64,000 bases of DNA from Strigops habroptila (Eukaryota > Chordata > Aves > Psittaciformes > Psittacidae). Positions 51,921 through 62,349 of this stretch are shown piece after piece. The translations under genes were made by a program, and so were the position numbers. The notes under the pieces were generated by a model. It was not told where the DNA came from and did no database searches. It was given only the letters and a program-made list of their open reading frames with translations. The stretch's first letter is position 1. Every line of letters starts with the position of its first letter. The stretch spans positions 4,446,796-4,510,795 of the forward strand of contig NC_044296.2 of NCBI RefSeq assembly GCF_004027225.2, written 5' to 3'.

Positions 51921-52384
51921 GGAACCATGCTCCTGGCTCTGCAGTACCACTGGCTCTGCAGGGCCAGCACACATCTGCCCACAGCAACCCCAGAGGAAGG
52001 GATGGGGCTGCAGGAACAAACATGCCAGGAAATTGGGGTGGGAAGATGTGGAAAAGCAAAGGGAGCTGGTGTGCGGCCATGGGGAAATTAGGGTGCCCAG
52101 TCCTGCCAGGGGTGAGCATCCCAGATGAAGCTCACAAGGCAAGCCCTGTCAGGGCTGCCACAGTGACAAACCACAGGAGGAAAGAAACAAAGATAGGAGA
52201 GAAAAGAACACGAGCGGGAGAAGATGTGGAACTGCGGAAGAGGTGTGAGGGGAAGGAGGAGGCGCCCTGTGAGGCAGCAGCACTTGCAAACGTACAGAGA
52301 AGCTTCCAGAAGGCAGCACCAGGGCTGCCGCAGGAGCCTGCCAAGAGCCTGAGGCACCCCCACCCCTGTCCCACTGCCACCGGC
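51887..52384 (+). other. Open in-frame 5' extension of the first RING gene (leader or N-terminal extension)
   Basis: The reading frame of the first RING gene stays open upstream of its preferred ATG for about 166 codons, back to a TGA at 51884-51886. The first in-frame ATG is at 52022 (A at -3, C at +4), then 52046 and 52079. The conceptual extension is rich in Lys, Arg, Gly and Ala, has no recognisable domain, and would bury the signal peptide internally. The simplest reading is a GC-rich 5' untranslated leader that happens to be open. A real N-terminal extension in an alternative isoform cannot be excluded. An acceptor-like TACTTTGCAG ends at 51910, so part of this stretch may be a second exon joined to an upstream non-coding exon. 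Confidence 0.45.
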
Positions 52385-53218
52385 ATGGGGCACCCGCTCC
52401 TGTCCCCTTTCTGCATGGCCACCGTGATGCTGTGCCTGCAGCAGGCTGCCGGCTGCCATGCCAACAGCACCGGGCCGGGTGGCCGAGCTCTCGTTGGGCC
52501 TGAGGGCAACATGGCGGGCAGCCCCGCTCTTGGCCATGCTTCCTGGGCCTTCAGCCCCCAGCACCGCAGGGCTCAGGCCCCTCCTGCTCAGCGAGGTGGA
52601 GACAAGATCACCACCAGCTCACCGGGCTTTGGGGATGTGGCACCAGGGAATGGGGAGATGAAGGGAGGGCCCGTGGTAGCCTTCATCATGGAGGTGAACA
52701 TGAGGCTTCGGAGGAAGACCTGCCAAGCTGAGCAAGGGGCCATTGTCCTCCTGGATGAGTGCTGCTTCTGGAATGACATTGTGTGGAGCTTCAGCTACCA
52801 TGCCTGCAGGTGTCTTGCCCGCAATCTAGACCTCCTTTACGACGGTCTGATCCTGCCCCTGTCCAGGGTCACCAGCATCCTGGTCACCATGACAACAACC
52901 ATCCAGCTTCTTGCGAGATGCGTGAGGGGTTACCAAAGTTGGAAGGAGATTAAGCAGCAGAGCAAGGAAGAGTGGCCAGGCTCTCCCCCCAGCATGGTGT
53001 GGGGTGCTGCCACCTACACCGACTGTGCCATCTGCCTGCAGGCCTATGAGCCCGGTGGGGCGCTGAAGTTGCTGTCCTGCTCTCATGCTTACCATGGCAA
53101 GTGCATTGACCTGTGGCACTGCGTCCAGTCCGGCAGCAAGACCTGCCCGCTCTGCCTGCGCAGTGTCACCACGGTAGCGTTGATCCACCTTGGAGTACGC
53201 AACAGCGAGCAGGAGTAA
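52385..53218 (+). CDS. Intronless membrane RING-H2 E3 ubiquitin ligase, diverged RNF13/ZNRF4-like paralogue (PA domain degenerate)
   Basis: Probable E3 ubiquitin ligase, related to the PA-TM-RING family; substrate unknown. From the chosen ATG the product is 277 residues. Residues 1-26 form a plausible signal peptide (MGHPLLSPFCMATVMLCLQQ and on), followed by an N-glycosylation sequon at N27. A moderately hydrophobic segment at about 151-180 (core 162-177) is the candidate membrane span. The RING-H2 has all eight ligands: C214, C217, C232, H234, H237, C240, C254 and C257. The E2-contact positions I216 and W244 and the Pro after C254 are also present. The luminal part (about 40-150) is much shorter and does not show the PA-domain signatures that are clear in the gene 4.8 kb downstream. 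No introns or disruptions are seen. This start was chosen for its strong Kozak context (G at -3 and +4) and the signal peptide. ATGs at 52022, 52046 and 52079 are in frame and would add up to 121 residues. The RING is confident; the start and membrane topology are less so. Confidence 0.75.
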   Translation: MGHPLLSPFCMATVMLCLQQAAGCHANSTGPGGRALVGPEGNMAGSPALGHASWAFSPQHRRAQAPPAQRGGDKITTSSPGFGDVAPGNGEMKGGPVVAFIMEVNMRLRRKTCQAEQGAIVLLDECCFWNDIVWSFSYHACRCLARNLDLLYDGLILPLSRVTSILVTMTTTIQLLARCVRGYQSWKEIKQQSKEEWPGSPPSMVWGAATYTDCAICLQAYEPGGALKLLSCSHAYHGKCIDLWHCVQSGSKTCPLCLRSVTTVALIHLGVRNSEQE

Positions 53219-53355
53219 CCTGCTCACCCAAGCTTCCCTTCTGGATAAACAAGACCCCCCTTACCCATACACATTCCCAATAGCTCTGTCTTCCACTCTT
53301 CCTACAAATTCAAGTTCCAGTCAGTGCCTCTCGGGAAGCGTGAGCACAGAACAGG

Positions 53356-53361
53356 ATTAAA
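53356..53361 (+). terminator. Candidate polyadenylation signal ATTAAA for the first RING gene
   Basis: This ATTAAA lies about 140 bp after the TAA stop of the first RING gene. The nearest canonical AATAAA is at 53832-53837, about 610 bp after the stop. Either could end the transcript; there is no transcript evidence. Confidence 0.3.
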
Positions 53362-56300
53362 ACACCCGTATGGATATGTAGGAGTAAGGAAATGCAGCCT
53401 GGAAGGGCAAGTGGAATACTGAAGACACATCCTTGGCTCTGCCCCGTTGAGGGAGGTGATTGCATACAGGTCTGCTTCACACTAGAAGATTTGAGGGCCA
53501 CAATCACAGAACAGAAGCAACACTAGCTCTTGGATGGCTTGTCCTGAGGTTCCTCCTTTTACTCTGCTTCTCAAGCTCTCCCTCCTAAAGCCTGCACAGA
53601 CAGGTTTATTCCAAAGGAGCCAATTACCACAGTTACCAGCTAATTTTTACCACAAAACTGTGGTTAATGAAACAAGCACTGTTCTCTACTTGTCTTTCTT
53701 CTGTATTCAGTTAGTTAAAAAGAACAAAAAACCTGCTCAATTGAGATGTTGTTTTTACTTTATGTCCAACGTTTGCAGGGCGTTTTGCCAAAGCTAGAAA
53801 AGGCAAGGTATTATTTTTAGCACCAATATCTAATAAAGAAGAGTCCCTTCATTGCAAGGCAAACAGCTGGAACTGGAATCTATTTCCGTGCATAGGTACT
53901 AAGTTGCAATGGCCCAGATTTGCTCAGCTGCCTTTTTTAATTGTGGGCATTAGCAGATTATGGGTACTTTTGTAGAATGCCCACAAAGCACTGCTTTATA
54001 ATCTCCTGTATGCATTAAGGCCCAGATTATCATGCATGTACTTGGTAATAACAGAGAGATTTCCTGGACTCCTGGGAAATCCAGGAGAGGCACCTGGTAG
54101 AGCACAGGAGCACGTGGTACTGAGACACATGTAGGGGATGGTGTACACGGCTTGCAGAACTCCCCTAAACCTGCTCTCCATCCCCCTTCCACGGTGGGAA
54201 ACAGCGAGGAACAAACCCTCTTCACACACACAACTCCATTTCTCACCTACTCAGCACACATTTTGGGTGGTGACTCTGATTCTTTCAGCTATCTATCCTG
54301 TAAAGACATAGGTCATCCTTTCCTTTCATCCTAGATGAAAGGAGGTGGTTACATGCACCAGTTTCTAAATCAGCTCCAAGCAAAGAAAATCATTAACAAC
54401 AGGGTGTAGGCCTGCCTTCCAGCCAGCTCGCTGCAGAGCTGGGGACCTGCTCAGTCAGCAGGAGGGGGGAAGCTTGTCTCACATATCTTTTAAGAGCAAC
54501 TGGGAGCACTGGCAGCACAAAGGTTTTCACTGGAAGGTCACTAGATGGCCCCAGATCTTCCTTCACAGCAGATCACTAGTATTTCAGCTCCAGGAACCTG
54601 GTCTCCACTAATCCTATAGCATGACCCCAGAGGAGTGGCATGCCCTGATAAGAAAGGCACTGAGCTAGAACTAGGGATACCTGCCAAGATGAGTTGAGCA
54701 AAACATTTAACTCCCTGATGGCTTTTTCTGCTCCTGGCCTTTAGCTATTGGGGGCAGGTACAGTCTGTTGTGTGGCTGTGCAATGCTACTACCAATGGAC
54801 CCGAGACACTGACCTAACACAGATAAAGGACAAGAAGTCTGATTGTGTACCAACTGACATCATCCCACTGTTAGGCTGCTCTTTTCATTCTGCATAAGCC
54901 TCAGAGGGAAAAAAACCCACCCAAACATCTAGATTTATTCCCCAGGTTACACCCATGCTGAATCTGGGGCCTGTAATGCATGTTTTGTTGGAGTTGTAAT
55001 GATGTCCGCGTAAGCCAGTTGCCTCTGCATCTCTGTTACAGTTTAAGCTGTTTGGGCAGGACCAGAGTTAGATTCTGCTGGCAATCTTGTGGGTCTAAAT
55101 CAGCATTAAATTCCTCTGGATTGCGCAAATACTTCTGTACAGTACAAGCAAAAGGAAGAGCTGGTTTTATATCCTAGCTTCTGCACTAAGTGACAGCCCC
55201 AGAGAAGAAATAAAGGAACACAGGGACTTTGGGAGCAGTGGGGGTAAGTGATCAGTTAATAGAGGTAAATGGTCTTTTCCTTTCTTCCAGCCTGGATCTT
55301 TGTTCAAGTGGTAAAATGGGACCCGTTCCCTGTAATTGCTCTGCTCTTGCACACAACTGCTGTCTCCCACGTGTAGCTTGTTGACATTTAAATAAATTGC
55401 AATTATTCCAACAAAGTAGATTGCAGGAGCTCCAGAGAAAATGGGTCAAGAATACATCCAGGAGCATCTGCAATGTATTTAACACATGAATATAACAGGG
55501 GTAGGGCAGGATGAGAGGTACGGTGCTGGCTATAATGAACACAGCACGGGGCTGCAGGCAGCCTGGCACAGCCCCACACCACAGTGCAATGCTTGGCTTA
55601 ACCTCAGCCAGCAGGAGCCAAAGCCTCCAGGGCACAGACAATGGAGGAGGCAGACAGCAGTGATGCAAACAGAAAGCACAGAAGGAACCAGAATGTGGTT
55701 TCTTGGTGGACAAGGCACCACTTTGGCTCTTTAAGCAAAGACCACCTTGGCCAAAGTCCTTTTTCAGCCCTCCTTCCTTCTGCAGAAGCATTCAGGAATT
55801 TCAAAGGAGGCTATGGTTTTCTATCTCATGCTGCCTGTGGGTGGGATATAGGGACTCTGCTCCCCATCTGGATTTCAGCTTTTCCTCTTTCCTCACTCCC
55901 CAAAGCCTTCTCTGTAGCCCATTCCTCTCTTTCGTACCCTCCAACCTCTCTTGAAGAGGATTTGTCTTTTTGCCCACATCTCTCTGGGTTACTGCTGAGA
56001 GTTACTGAGATCCAGGTTGGAGACTTGGTTTTGGTGAGCAAGCCAGGAGGATGCTCACTCCTGCCTTGCTGATTCTAGGACATAAAAGGTGGTGTTGGAG
56101 CAGCCAGGAGCTAACAGCATGCAGAATACACAGGGGATTGATCATTCCTTCGTCCCACATCTGTCACAATTCACACAGACACATGGGTCTTCATCCAGCC
56201 TTACCCCTATGTAAGCAGAAGGCAGCTGACAGTACATAAAGCTTTGATTTGGAGGCAGAAATATGACGTTGAGCGCAAGTAAGGAGGCAAAGATTTGAAA

Positions 56301-57794
56301 AAACACTAGGATAATGGATGCCATCACAAGAAGCGTTAAGACCAGCAAAAAATGCACCCTTAAAAGGCCTCCCAGTGTATCTCCATTTTCTTCTTCATCT
56401 CCCACTCCACTAGAAAACATTCGGCTTCTCCTCGCTCCCCAAACCTTTTCCTTGTTTTGTTTTTAAATGCATCAAAATGTCTCCCTGCAAGTGTAAAACT
56501 CTTCAGATGAGGGGAAAATAAAATCAATTCGAAATCACAGCTGCTGGGAGTCTCTGGCGCACACACACACTGTCTGCTGACATTTTCTGTAGCTCTTTTC
56601 CCAGTGAAATCTGTCTCAAGCAGAGCCCAAGGGGGCGAGTAACAAATCAGTTGCCCGGTACACGAGTGATTTTTTAACTCTAGGTCCAACACAACTGCAC
56701 TGGAAACCACAGGGCTACTCTCAAGTGCATCATTAAACAAAAAGGGCTGTTTGTTACAAGGTACAGGTTTTGGGGGATTTGTGGTCCCGAACCGACTCGG
56801 GTTCATTGCATATTCATACTTAGTTTGTTCCAACAACCAAGAGAGCTATTGCATTCCCATCAGGCTGGCGCTCCTCTGGGCACTGAGCAGTTGCCATATG
56901 AGTTGGGAATTGCCTGAAAGATAGGAGTTTCTGCTGTCAAACTCTCTGGGAAAGAGGGACAACACTTGTGCCTTATGCTTTCCACTCCTTTTTCAGCTTC
57001 TTCACCATAACCACAATTTTAAAAGCAGTTTTTACTGCTGGAAGCTGAAGTCTTTTTTTCTGAGACATTTGATTTCCAACAGCTGAGGTTTTAAAGTAAA
57101 TAAGGTGAAAAGCCCCAACACAAGAGCTGAGGATAGCCCTTCCAGGCTCATCCAACATCCACTTTCACTGTGGTAGGAGTCCGACGAGCTCAGCCCCAGC
57201 AAGACCCAAGTGTATCAGCCACTTCAGCAAGTCTAGCTGCTCACTCAGGGGCCTTGAAGGTGGATCTGCTCAGTTTAGGTGACGGCAAAGTGAGGCCACA
57301 CAGGCAAAAAGAGACTTCCATCTTCTGCTAGCTGCCATTTTGACTGACACATACCGATTGACTTCATTCAAATGACAGACCCCTTCTATCCTAAGCAATT
57401 TATTTGGCTTGGTATTGGTTCAAAGATCAGAATTTTAAGGAAAAAAAGCACGTTCACCAGACCAATCCAAGCTGCCACATCACCACCCTCCCCCCCCCCC
57501 CGCCCCCAGCAGCAGATGGAGGCTAACAGCTCATTCCCATTCTGCCACGTTTCCCAGGAATTGCTTTGGCCACCAGCATGAAGGATTCCCGTCTGTGGTG
57601 GGCACATAGCTGATGGGGAGGCTCGTTTATCCTGCCTGCGCATCACCAGCAAAATGAGATGGGCATCCTATTGGTACCCAGAGGGGGATGACACTGCAAG
57701 CTGCATGCATGGAGCAGACCAAAAAGAAAAGGAAGAAGCTTAAGCAGGTTGACAGTAATGTTATGTGACCCAGCCTTGGGAACCAGTTACTGGC
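53362..57794. other. Intergenic spacer between the two RING genes
   Basis: No RING or PA remnants seen on either strand. It holds an AATAAA at 53832-53837, a short hydrophobic - strand frame at 56142-56420 (doubtful) and the C-rich tract at 57490. Confidence 0.5.
57490..57507 (+). repeat. Poly-C tract, C12-G-C5
   Basis: Twelve C, one G, five C. It lies about 570 bp upstream of the ATG of the PA-TM-RING gene. The complement is a G-quadruplex candidate. Confidence 0.85.
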
Positions 57795-57802
57795 TGATGT
57801 CA
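57795..57802. promoter_or_regulatory. CRE-like site (TGATGTCA) upstream of the PA-TM-RING gene
   Basis: TGATGTCA differs by one base from the full cAMP response element TGACGTCA and lies 27 bp before the X-box. CREM and CREB-family factors use such variant CREs in post-meiotic germ-cell promoters, often next to X-boxes. No TATA box is evident between this pair and the ATG. Confidence 0.4.
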
Positions 57803-57828
57803 CAGATATGCAGAGGTGATGTAAGGGT

Positions 57829-57841
57829 GTTGCTTGGCAAC
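57829..57841. promoter_or_regulatory. RFX-type X-box upstream of the PA-TM-RING gene
   Basis: GTTGCTTGGCAAC is a near-palindromic match to the RFX X-box (GTNRCC, short spacer, RGYAAC); the first half has T where the consensus has C. It lies 216 bp upstream of the ATG at 58058, a usual distance for a proximal promoter. RFX2 and relatives drive spermatid and ciliary genes. Occupancy is inferred, not shown. Confidence 0.6.
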
Positions 57842-58057
57842 TGGAAGCAACAAAAGAGAAGTTCTATCCTGGGAACCTCCGAACCTACAGAAACCTCTAA
57901 GGCAGAAACAGGTTGTGATCTCCATCCTGCTGTGGCTCCCAAGTCATAGCATGGTGGTAAAATCCAGGTGGGATAGTGCTTCTGTGACTGTATGCTACAC
58001 TTTTGCTTTGGGACCAGCCTGGAAACCTGTATTCAGCGGTACCCAGCTGCATTCAGC

Positions 58058-59071
58058 ATGAATCTTTGGCTCCAACTTCTTCCCTTTGTGGTCACCACTG
58101 CCTTTTGCAAAGTTACTCTTGCAGAAATCTTTGCTTACGTGGCTTATAATGACAGCTCCAAGTGTGTTGCTTATAAAGCCCTGCCTGCATGCTTTGGGCC
58201 ACGACTCCCAGCAGAAGGGCTGACAGGGTATTTGGTAAGAGTGATACCACCAAATGCTTGTCATGCAATAGAGAATCCTCCAGCACCAAGGCAGGCCTCC
58301 GAGACATATATTGCACTCATACAGGGGTATGGCTGCTCTTTTGTCAAAAAGGTCCTTCATGCCCAGCAGGCTGGATACCAAACTGCTGTTGTGTACAATG
58401 TGGATTCAGAGGAATTGTCTACCATGATGGCTGATGACAAAGAAATCCAGCAGCTGATTGAGATACCATCACTCTTTACTGGACAATCAGTCTCCCTCCA
58501 CTTGCAAAGGACTTTGCAGTGCGCGAAAGGGGTGTATGTCAGACTTCTACCACCCAAACTCTATTTGAGTGCTTGTCAAGAAAACACCAAAATGCTGGAG
58601 AAAACTTTCACCACGAAGGATTGCAGGGACCTATTCTACATCACTATTGCCAATACCTTAATTATAGTTGGCTTAATCTGGTACAAGAGGGCTCACAGGA
58701 CAAAGCTGCACACATACAAGAAGGGAGACAAACATGAGACCTGTGTGATCTGCATGGCAGGGTACAAGGAAGGGGACCACTTGAAGATCCTGTCCTGCTC
58801 CCATGCTTACCACAGTGTCTGCATTGACACTTGGTTCCGCACCCTGCCTGGGAAGAAGACATGTCCCTTCTGCAAGCAATCAGTGAACACCTATGGGCAA
58901 GGTGACCTCCTGCCAGAGCAGGCTGGTGAAGATGCGAATGAAGAGGAATGGGACCAGGAAGATGATGCATTCAGAGAAGGCCATGAAGATGAATATGCTG
59001 AAGAGGAGAAAGATGATGCAAGCTCAGTGGAAGGGGAAAGGTTTGATGCACCGGAGAACAACATCACTTGA
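58058..59071 (+). CDS. Intronless PA-TM-RING E3 ubiquitin ligase, RNF13/RNF167/ZNRF4-like
   Basis: Membrane-anchored E3 ubiquitin ligase of the PA-TM-RING family, 337 residues. In order: a signal peptide (1-22, MNLWLQLLPFVVTTAFCKVT and on); a luminal protease-associated domain (about 24-158) with the family signatures RLPAEGL, a conserved NAC, an AQQAGYQTAVVYNVDS-type core and an IPS strand; an N-glycosylation sequon at N31; one membrane span (about 192-208); a basic stretch; and a RING-H2 with ligands C229, C232, C247, H249, H252, C255, C269 and C272. The E2-contact residues I231 and W259 and the Pro after C269 are kept. The tail (about 282-337) is very acidic. Family members act in endosomal, lysosomal or ER membranes with the RING in the cytosol. 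ZNRF4 is intronless and spermatid-expressed, which fits the single exon and the promoter motifs here. An in-frame ATG at 57992 would add 22 residues ahead of the signal peptide; I prefer 58058 (A at -3, signal peptide begins at once). Whether it is the ZNRF4 orthologue or a bird-specific RNF13-like retrogene cannot be settled from the window. Confidence 0.93.
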   Translation: MNLWLQLLPFVVTTAFCKVTLAEIFAYVAYNDSSKCVAYKALPACFGPRLPAEGLTGYLVRVIPPNACHAIENPPAPRQASETYIALIQGYGCSFVKKVLHAQQAGYQTAVVYNVDSEELSTMMADDKEIQQLIEIPSLFTGQSVSLHLQRTLQCAKGVYVRLLPPKLYLSACQENTKMLEKTFTTKDCRDLFYITIANTLIIVGLIWYKRAHRTKLHTYKKGDKHETCVICMAGYKEGDHLKILSCSHAYHSVCIDTWFRTLPGKKTCPFCKQSVNTYGQGDLLPEQAGEDANEEEWDQEDDAFREGHEDEYAEEEKDDASSVEGERFDAPENNIT

Positions 59072-59093
59072 GCTGTGACAGGGATAAGTTATC

Positions 59094-59099
59094 ATTAAA
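59094..59099 (+). terminator. Polyadenylation signal ATTAAA of the PA-TM-RING gene
   Basis: ATTAAA, the commonest variant poly(A) signal, lies 22 bp after the TGA stop. It is followed within about 15-30 bp by a pyrimidine- and GT-containing stretch that could serve as the downstream element. This would give a very short 3' UTR. Confidence 0.45.
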
Positions 59100-61616
59100 C
59101 CAAAGGAAATCTCCCCTGTGCTTTCCTTCAGCTCTTGCTCCAGGCTGGCTTTTATCAGAAAGCTATTAGCACTGCAGTTTTGGTTCCCCTCCCCTGGATC
59201 TCACAGTGAAAGAACGTCTAGAAATCCCAGGTGAGAATTGTCCCATGTGTTGCGGGCAGCAGGAACCACTTCCTAACCTAAGAAGTAGAGAAGGGGGGGG
59301 AAAAATGGGGTTCTACAGCATAAATCTGAAGCAACTTCCCCTTCTCATGAGCAGTGAAAACAGAGCCCACAAGCCCCCAGCACCTCCTCATCACCCTGTG
59401 CACTGACACACGCTGTCCCCAAGCAGCAGGGTAGCTCAGCACAGTCCACTGCAGAGGACAGCATGGCCTTTAACTACACTGGCAGGAAAACTGAGCTGCA
59501 AATATTGAGGCCACTTTAAACACTATCTCCTCAGACAGGAGGTGGTGCCAGCAGGAGGTAGAGGTCTTTACAGCAGGATTCACTTTGTGGAGCTGGGTAG
59601 ATGGAAAAAAGAATGAAATGCTTCTAAGCATGGTGTAATTGGCTGCTTTTGCCTGCTGGCTGGTAATCTCACACCCTCAGAGGGGCTGACGGGACCGGTA
59701 CATGTAACCTCCTGCTACCTGGGTTGTTCCAGGTCACTCTCCAGATGTGCCTAAGCACCTTAAGGGGAGCTGAATTTATGTACTAGCATGATGCAAACAG
59801 ATCTTCATGTCTCCTTTAGATACACCACGTATTATTTGGGCAGCCTCTGAACACATTTCCAATGGTGCTTATAGCAAGAGCACGAGCAGAAATCAGTACT
59901 AGCTCCCCAGGCTGGTACGGGTGGCTCTAACACCCACTGTGCACGGGGCAGACAGCCAAGTCCCAAACTACATATGGGGATGCAGAGCTGGAAACATTCA
60001 CAAAACCACTATTAGCATTTAATCTCATATGAAAGAAAGGCATAAAACCTCTTTAGTAAATGCCAAAAGTGAAGTGAACAGCTCTAACATACTGTGACCG
60101 AGACATCAAACCTGCACAGCTGTACAAAGGCTAAACTCCTAAATCAAAGGCTCTCATCAAAACATAAACCATCCTATTTCTTATGGGCAGCATCCAAGAA
60201 GTGGGCTGCCATCAGATCACTCTATTAGGACAATGCAACAAGACGACACAATTATGGCCAGCAAATAAGTCTTAGTGCCTTGGAGTATTTTCTTTTTGAG
60301 TGGCTACATGAAGACTCAAAAGGCCTGGAGTTTAGAAGTGTTGTCTGAAAACATGCTGCAGTACTGAGAAGTATGATCTCTGCAACACAGAAACCTTTTG
60401 AAAATAACTGCACTTAGATTACTCCGGTATCTTTAAGATATCCCATATCTTAGAACTGGCTGGGAAAAGATACATGAATACATGTGATAGCCATTGACAA
60501 GGTGGACCTGAATCTGTCACTCCTACCTCAGGGAAACCCAGGCAGCTTCAGGTGAGAGGAAGCGAGGAAACTACAGGTTCAGAATTCTTTTTGGCAGCGG
60601 AGAAGTTTCAAAGCAATTTCTCCTGGAATGAAACATGACAGCATTTCCAAGGACTTGATGGAAACAAGTCTTTCTGCGAGTCCTCAGACTGAGCTGTTTC
60701 ATTTCATTTGTTGAACAAACAGGGAAAAATGATTTTTAAGGCAGTTCATAAGAAAACTGCCCTCTTCTGCAAGGTGTGCCGGCTCCTGGGAGCCATAAAT
60801 CACTTCCATTGCAGAACAAGGCCCCTCAGGGTGACTGAGAAGGCAAAGGCAGTTGTCTCCATTTGAGGAAGGAGACAGGTCCTTCAACAGTGATTAGTGG
60901 CAGGAACTTCATTTAGGTGCCTGAAATTGCCTCCTGGAGGTAACTCTGCTGTCAGCAACTTGGAAGGAGAGAGGACTTAGCTAAGCTGCACAATTGCAGT
61001 TGTCTTCATCCACTGCTGAGCCTCTGGAGCTGACCTGAGAGCTGCACTGGGTCTGTAGCCCCCACTGAGATAGACAACCCCAGGTCCTCAGAGGGAAGAA
61101 ATAAAAGGAAAGATGCTGGTAGCACTCCCAGATGGCTGAGCACACTCTCACTGCCCTCGTTCTCCTTCAACCAAGGTCTGAAAAAACACAGATGCTGCAA
61201 ACCGTGCAGGGAGCAGGCTGAAGAGCTGCTGTTTTCTGCATGCTGGTGGCATGATGGGCCAAACCAGGCTTCTGTCTCCCACAGCATCCTACTGATGAAG
61301 GTGAAGTGATTGAACAAGACCCCTGAGCCAGACCTTGAGACGGTTCTGGGTAATCACACAAAAATCCATGGTGTCATCCAGCTGCAGAGTGCTGGGCTTG
61401 TGAGGAGAGTCCCAGAGGGAATTCTCTAGGCTGTATTATGCATGAGGTGAGATGAGCTGATCATAGTGCCCTTAATATCTATGGATTTCTTTCCATCTTC
61501 AAAAGCAGCACATGCTCTAGACAGGCTGAATTTTTACTGAAATGGGTCAGGAGAAAAATAGATCCTTCTTACAATGCAACACTGCATTGCTTTAATTTAG
61601 AAAAGGAGAGGAGGGG

Positions 61617-61632
61617 AAAAAAAAAAAAAAAA
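61617..61632 (+). repeat. Poly-A run (16)
   Basis: Sixteen A after a GAGGGG-rich purine stretch. It could be the tail of a retroposed sequence on the + strand, but nothing upstream is recognisable as one. Confidence 0.85.
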
Positions 61633-62292
61633 GGAACAGAATCTGGGTAAGAGAGAAGCTCTTCACTCCATTTAATGTTATCAAAGCCTATTGCACTGAA
61701 AATCTGATTTGTGTGCCACAGCAAACCTGACCTCCAGCCCTACAGCTGTCAGATCCACTGCCCTCCATCAGCATTAATGGCACTTCTAACAGAGCGAGGT
61801 TAGCTTATTGCCAGGGTGGGACACGCAGTCCTCACAGCCTGAGTGAGGATTATTAACTTCTCTGGAGGTAGCACTATACCAGCCTTTCAAACACACTACA
61901 ACAGACAATACACAAGAAGGAAAAGGAGAGCAAGGGGTCTGCATCCTGCTGTTGACTGTGGGGCCAGTGATGGAGCTGGATGTCCTACAGCAGCCTGGGG
62001 ACATGGCTGTCCCAGTTCGACAGCACTGCAGTTTGATTGTGAACCAGAAGAGAAGGGAAGCAGAGGTAGATGAGGTCTGGAAGGGCCGTGCTGGGAGGTG
62101 GTATAGGAAAATCTTACAGGAGGATTCATGGCTTCTGCAGAGATGCTGTAATGGCAGTGAATTTAATTGTCACTAAAACACAGGAGAGGCAAGAGATGGG
62201 AAGACAGCAGCTACTGGGAAAGGAGTTCTGATTTCTGTGTCCCAGAGCTCAAACAGAAGGGAAACTGTACCTGCAGAGTTTCAAACTTCAGT

Positions 62293-62349
62293 CAGAAAAA
62301 GGATAACTAGAAATATTTTATACAAACTGTGCAGAAAAAGATTAACTAG
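62293..62349. repeat. Direct repeat, 18-bp units, 39 bp apart
   Basis: CAGAAAAAGGATAACTAG (62293-62310) recurs as CAGAAAAAGATTAACTAG (62332-62349). Confidence 0.75.

Noticed and set aside
51905..52021. A 437-residue version of the first RING protein starting at 51905
   Set aside because: Its first codon is TTG, not used as a normal start in vertebrates. The first in-frame ATG is at 52022 and the best supported one is at 52385.
56360..56836. 158-codon - strand frame next to the RING pair
   Set aside because: No PA, RING or other domain; it is not a decayed third paralogue.
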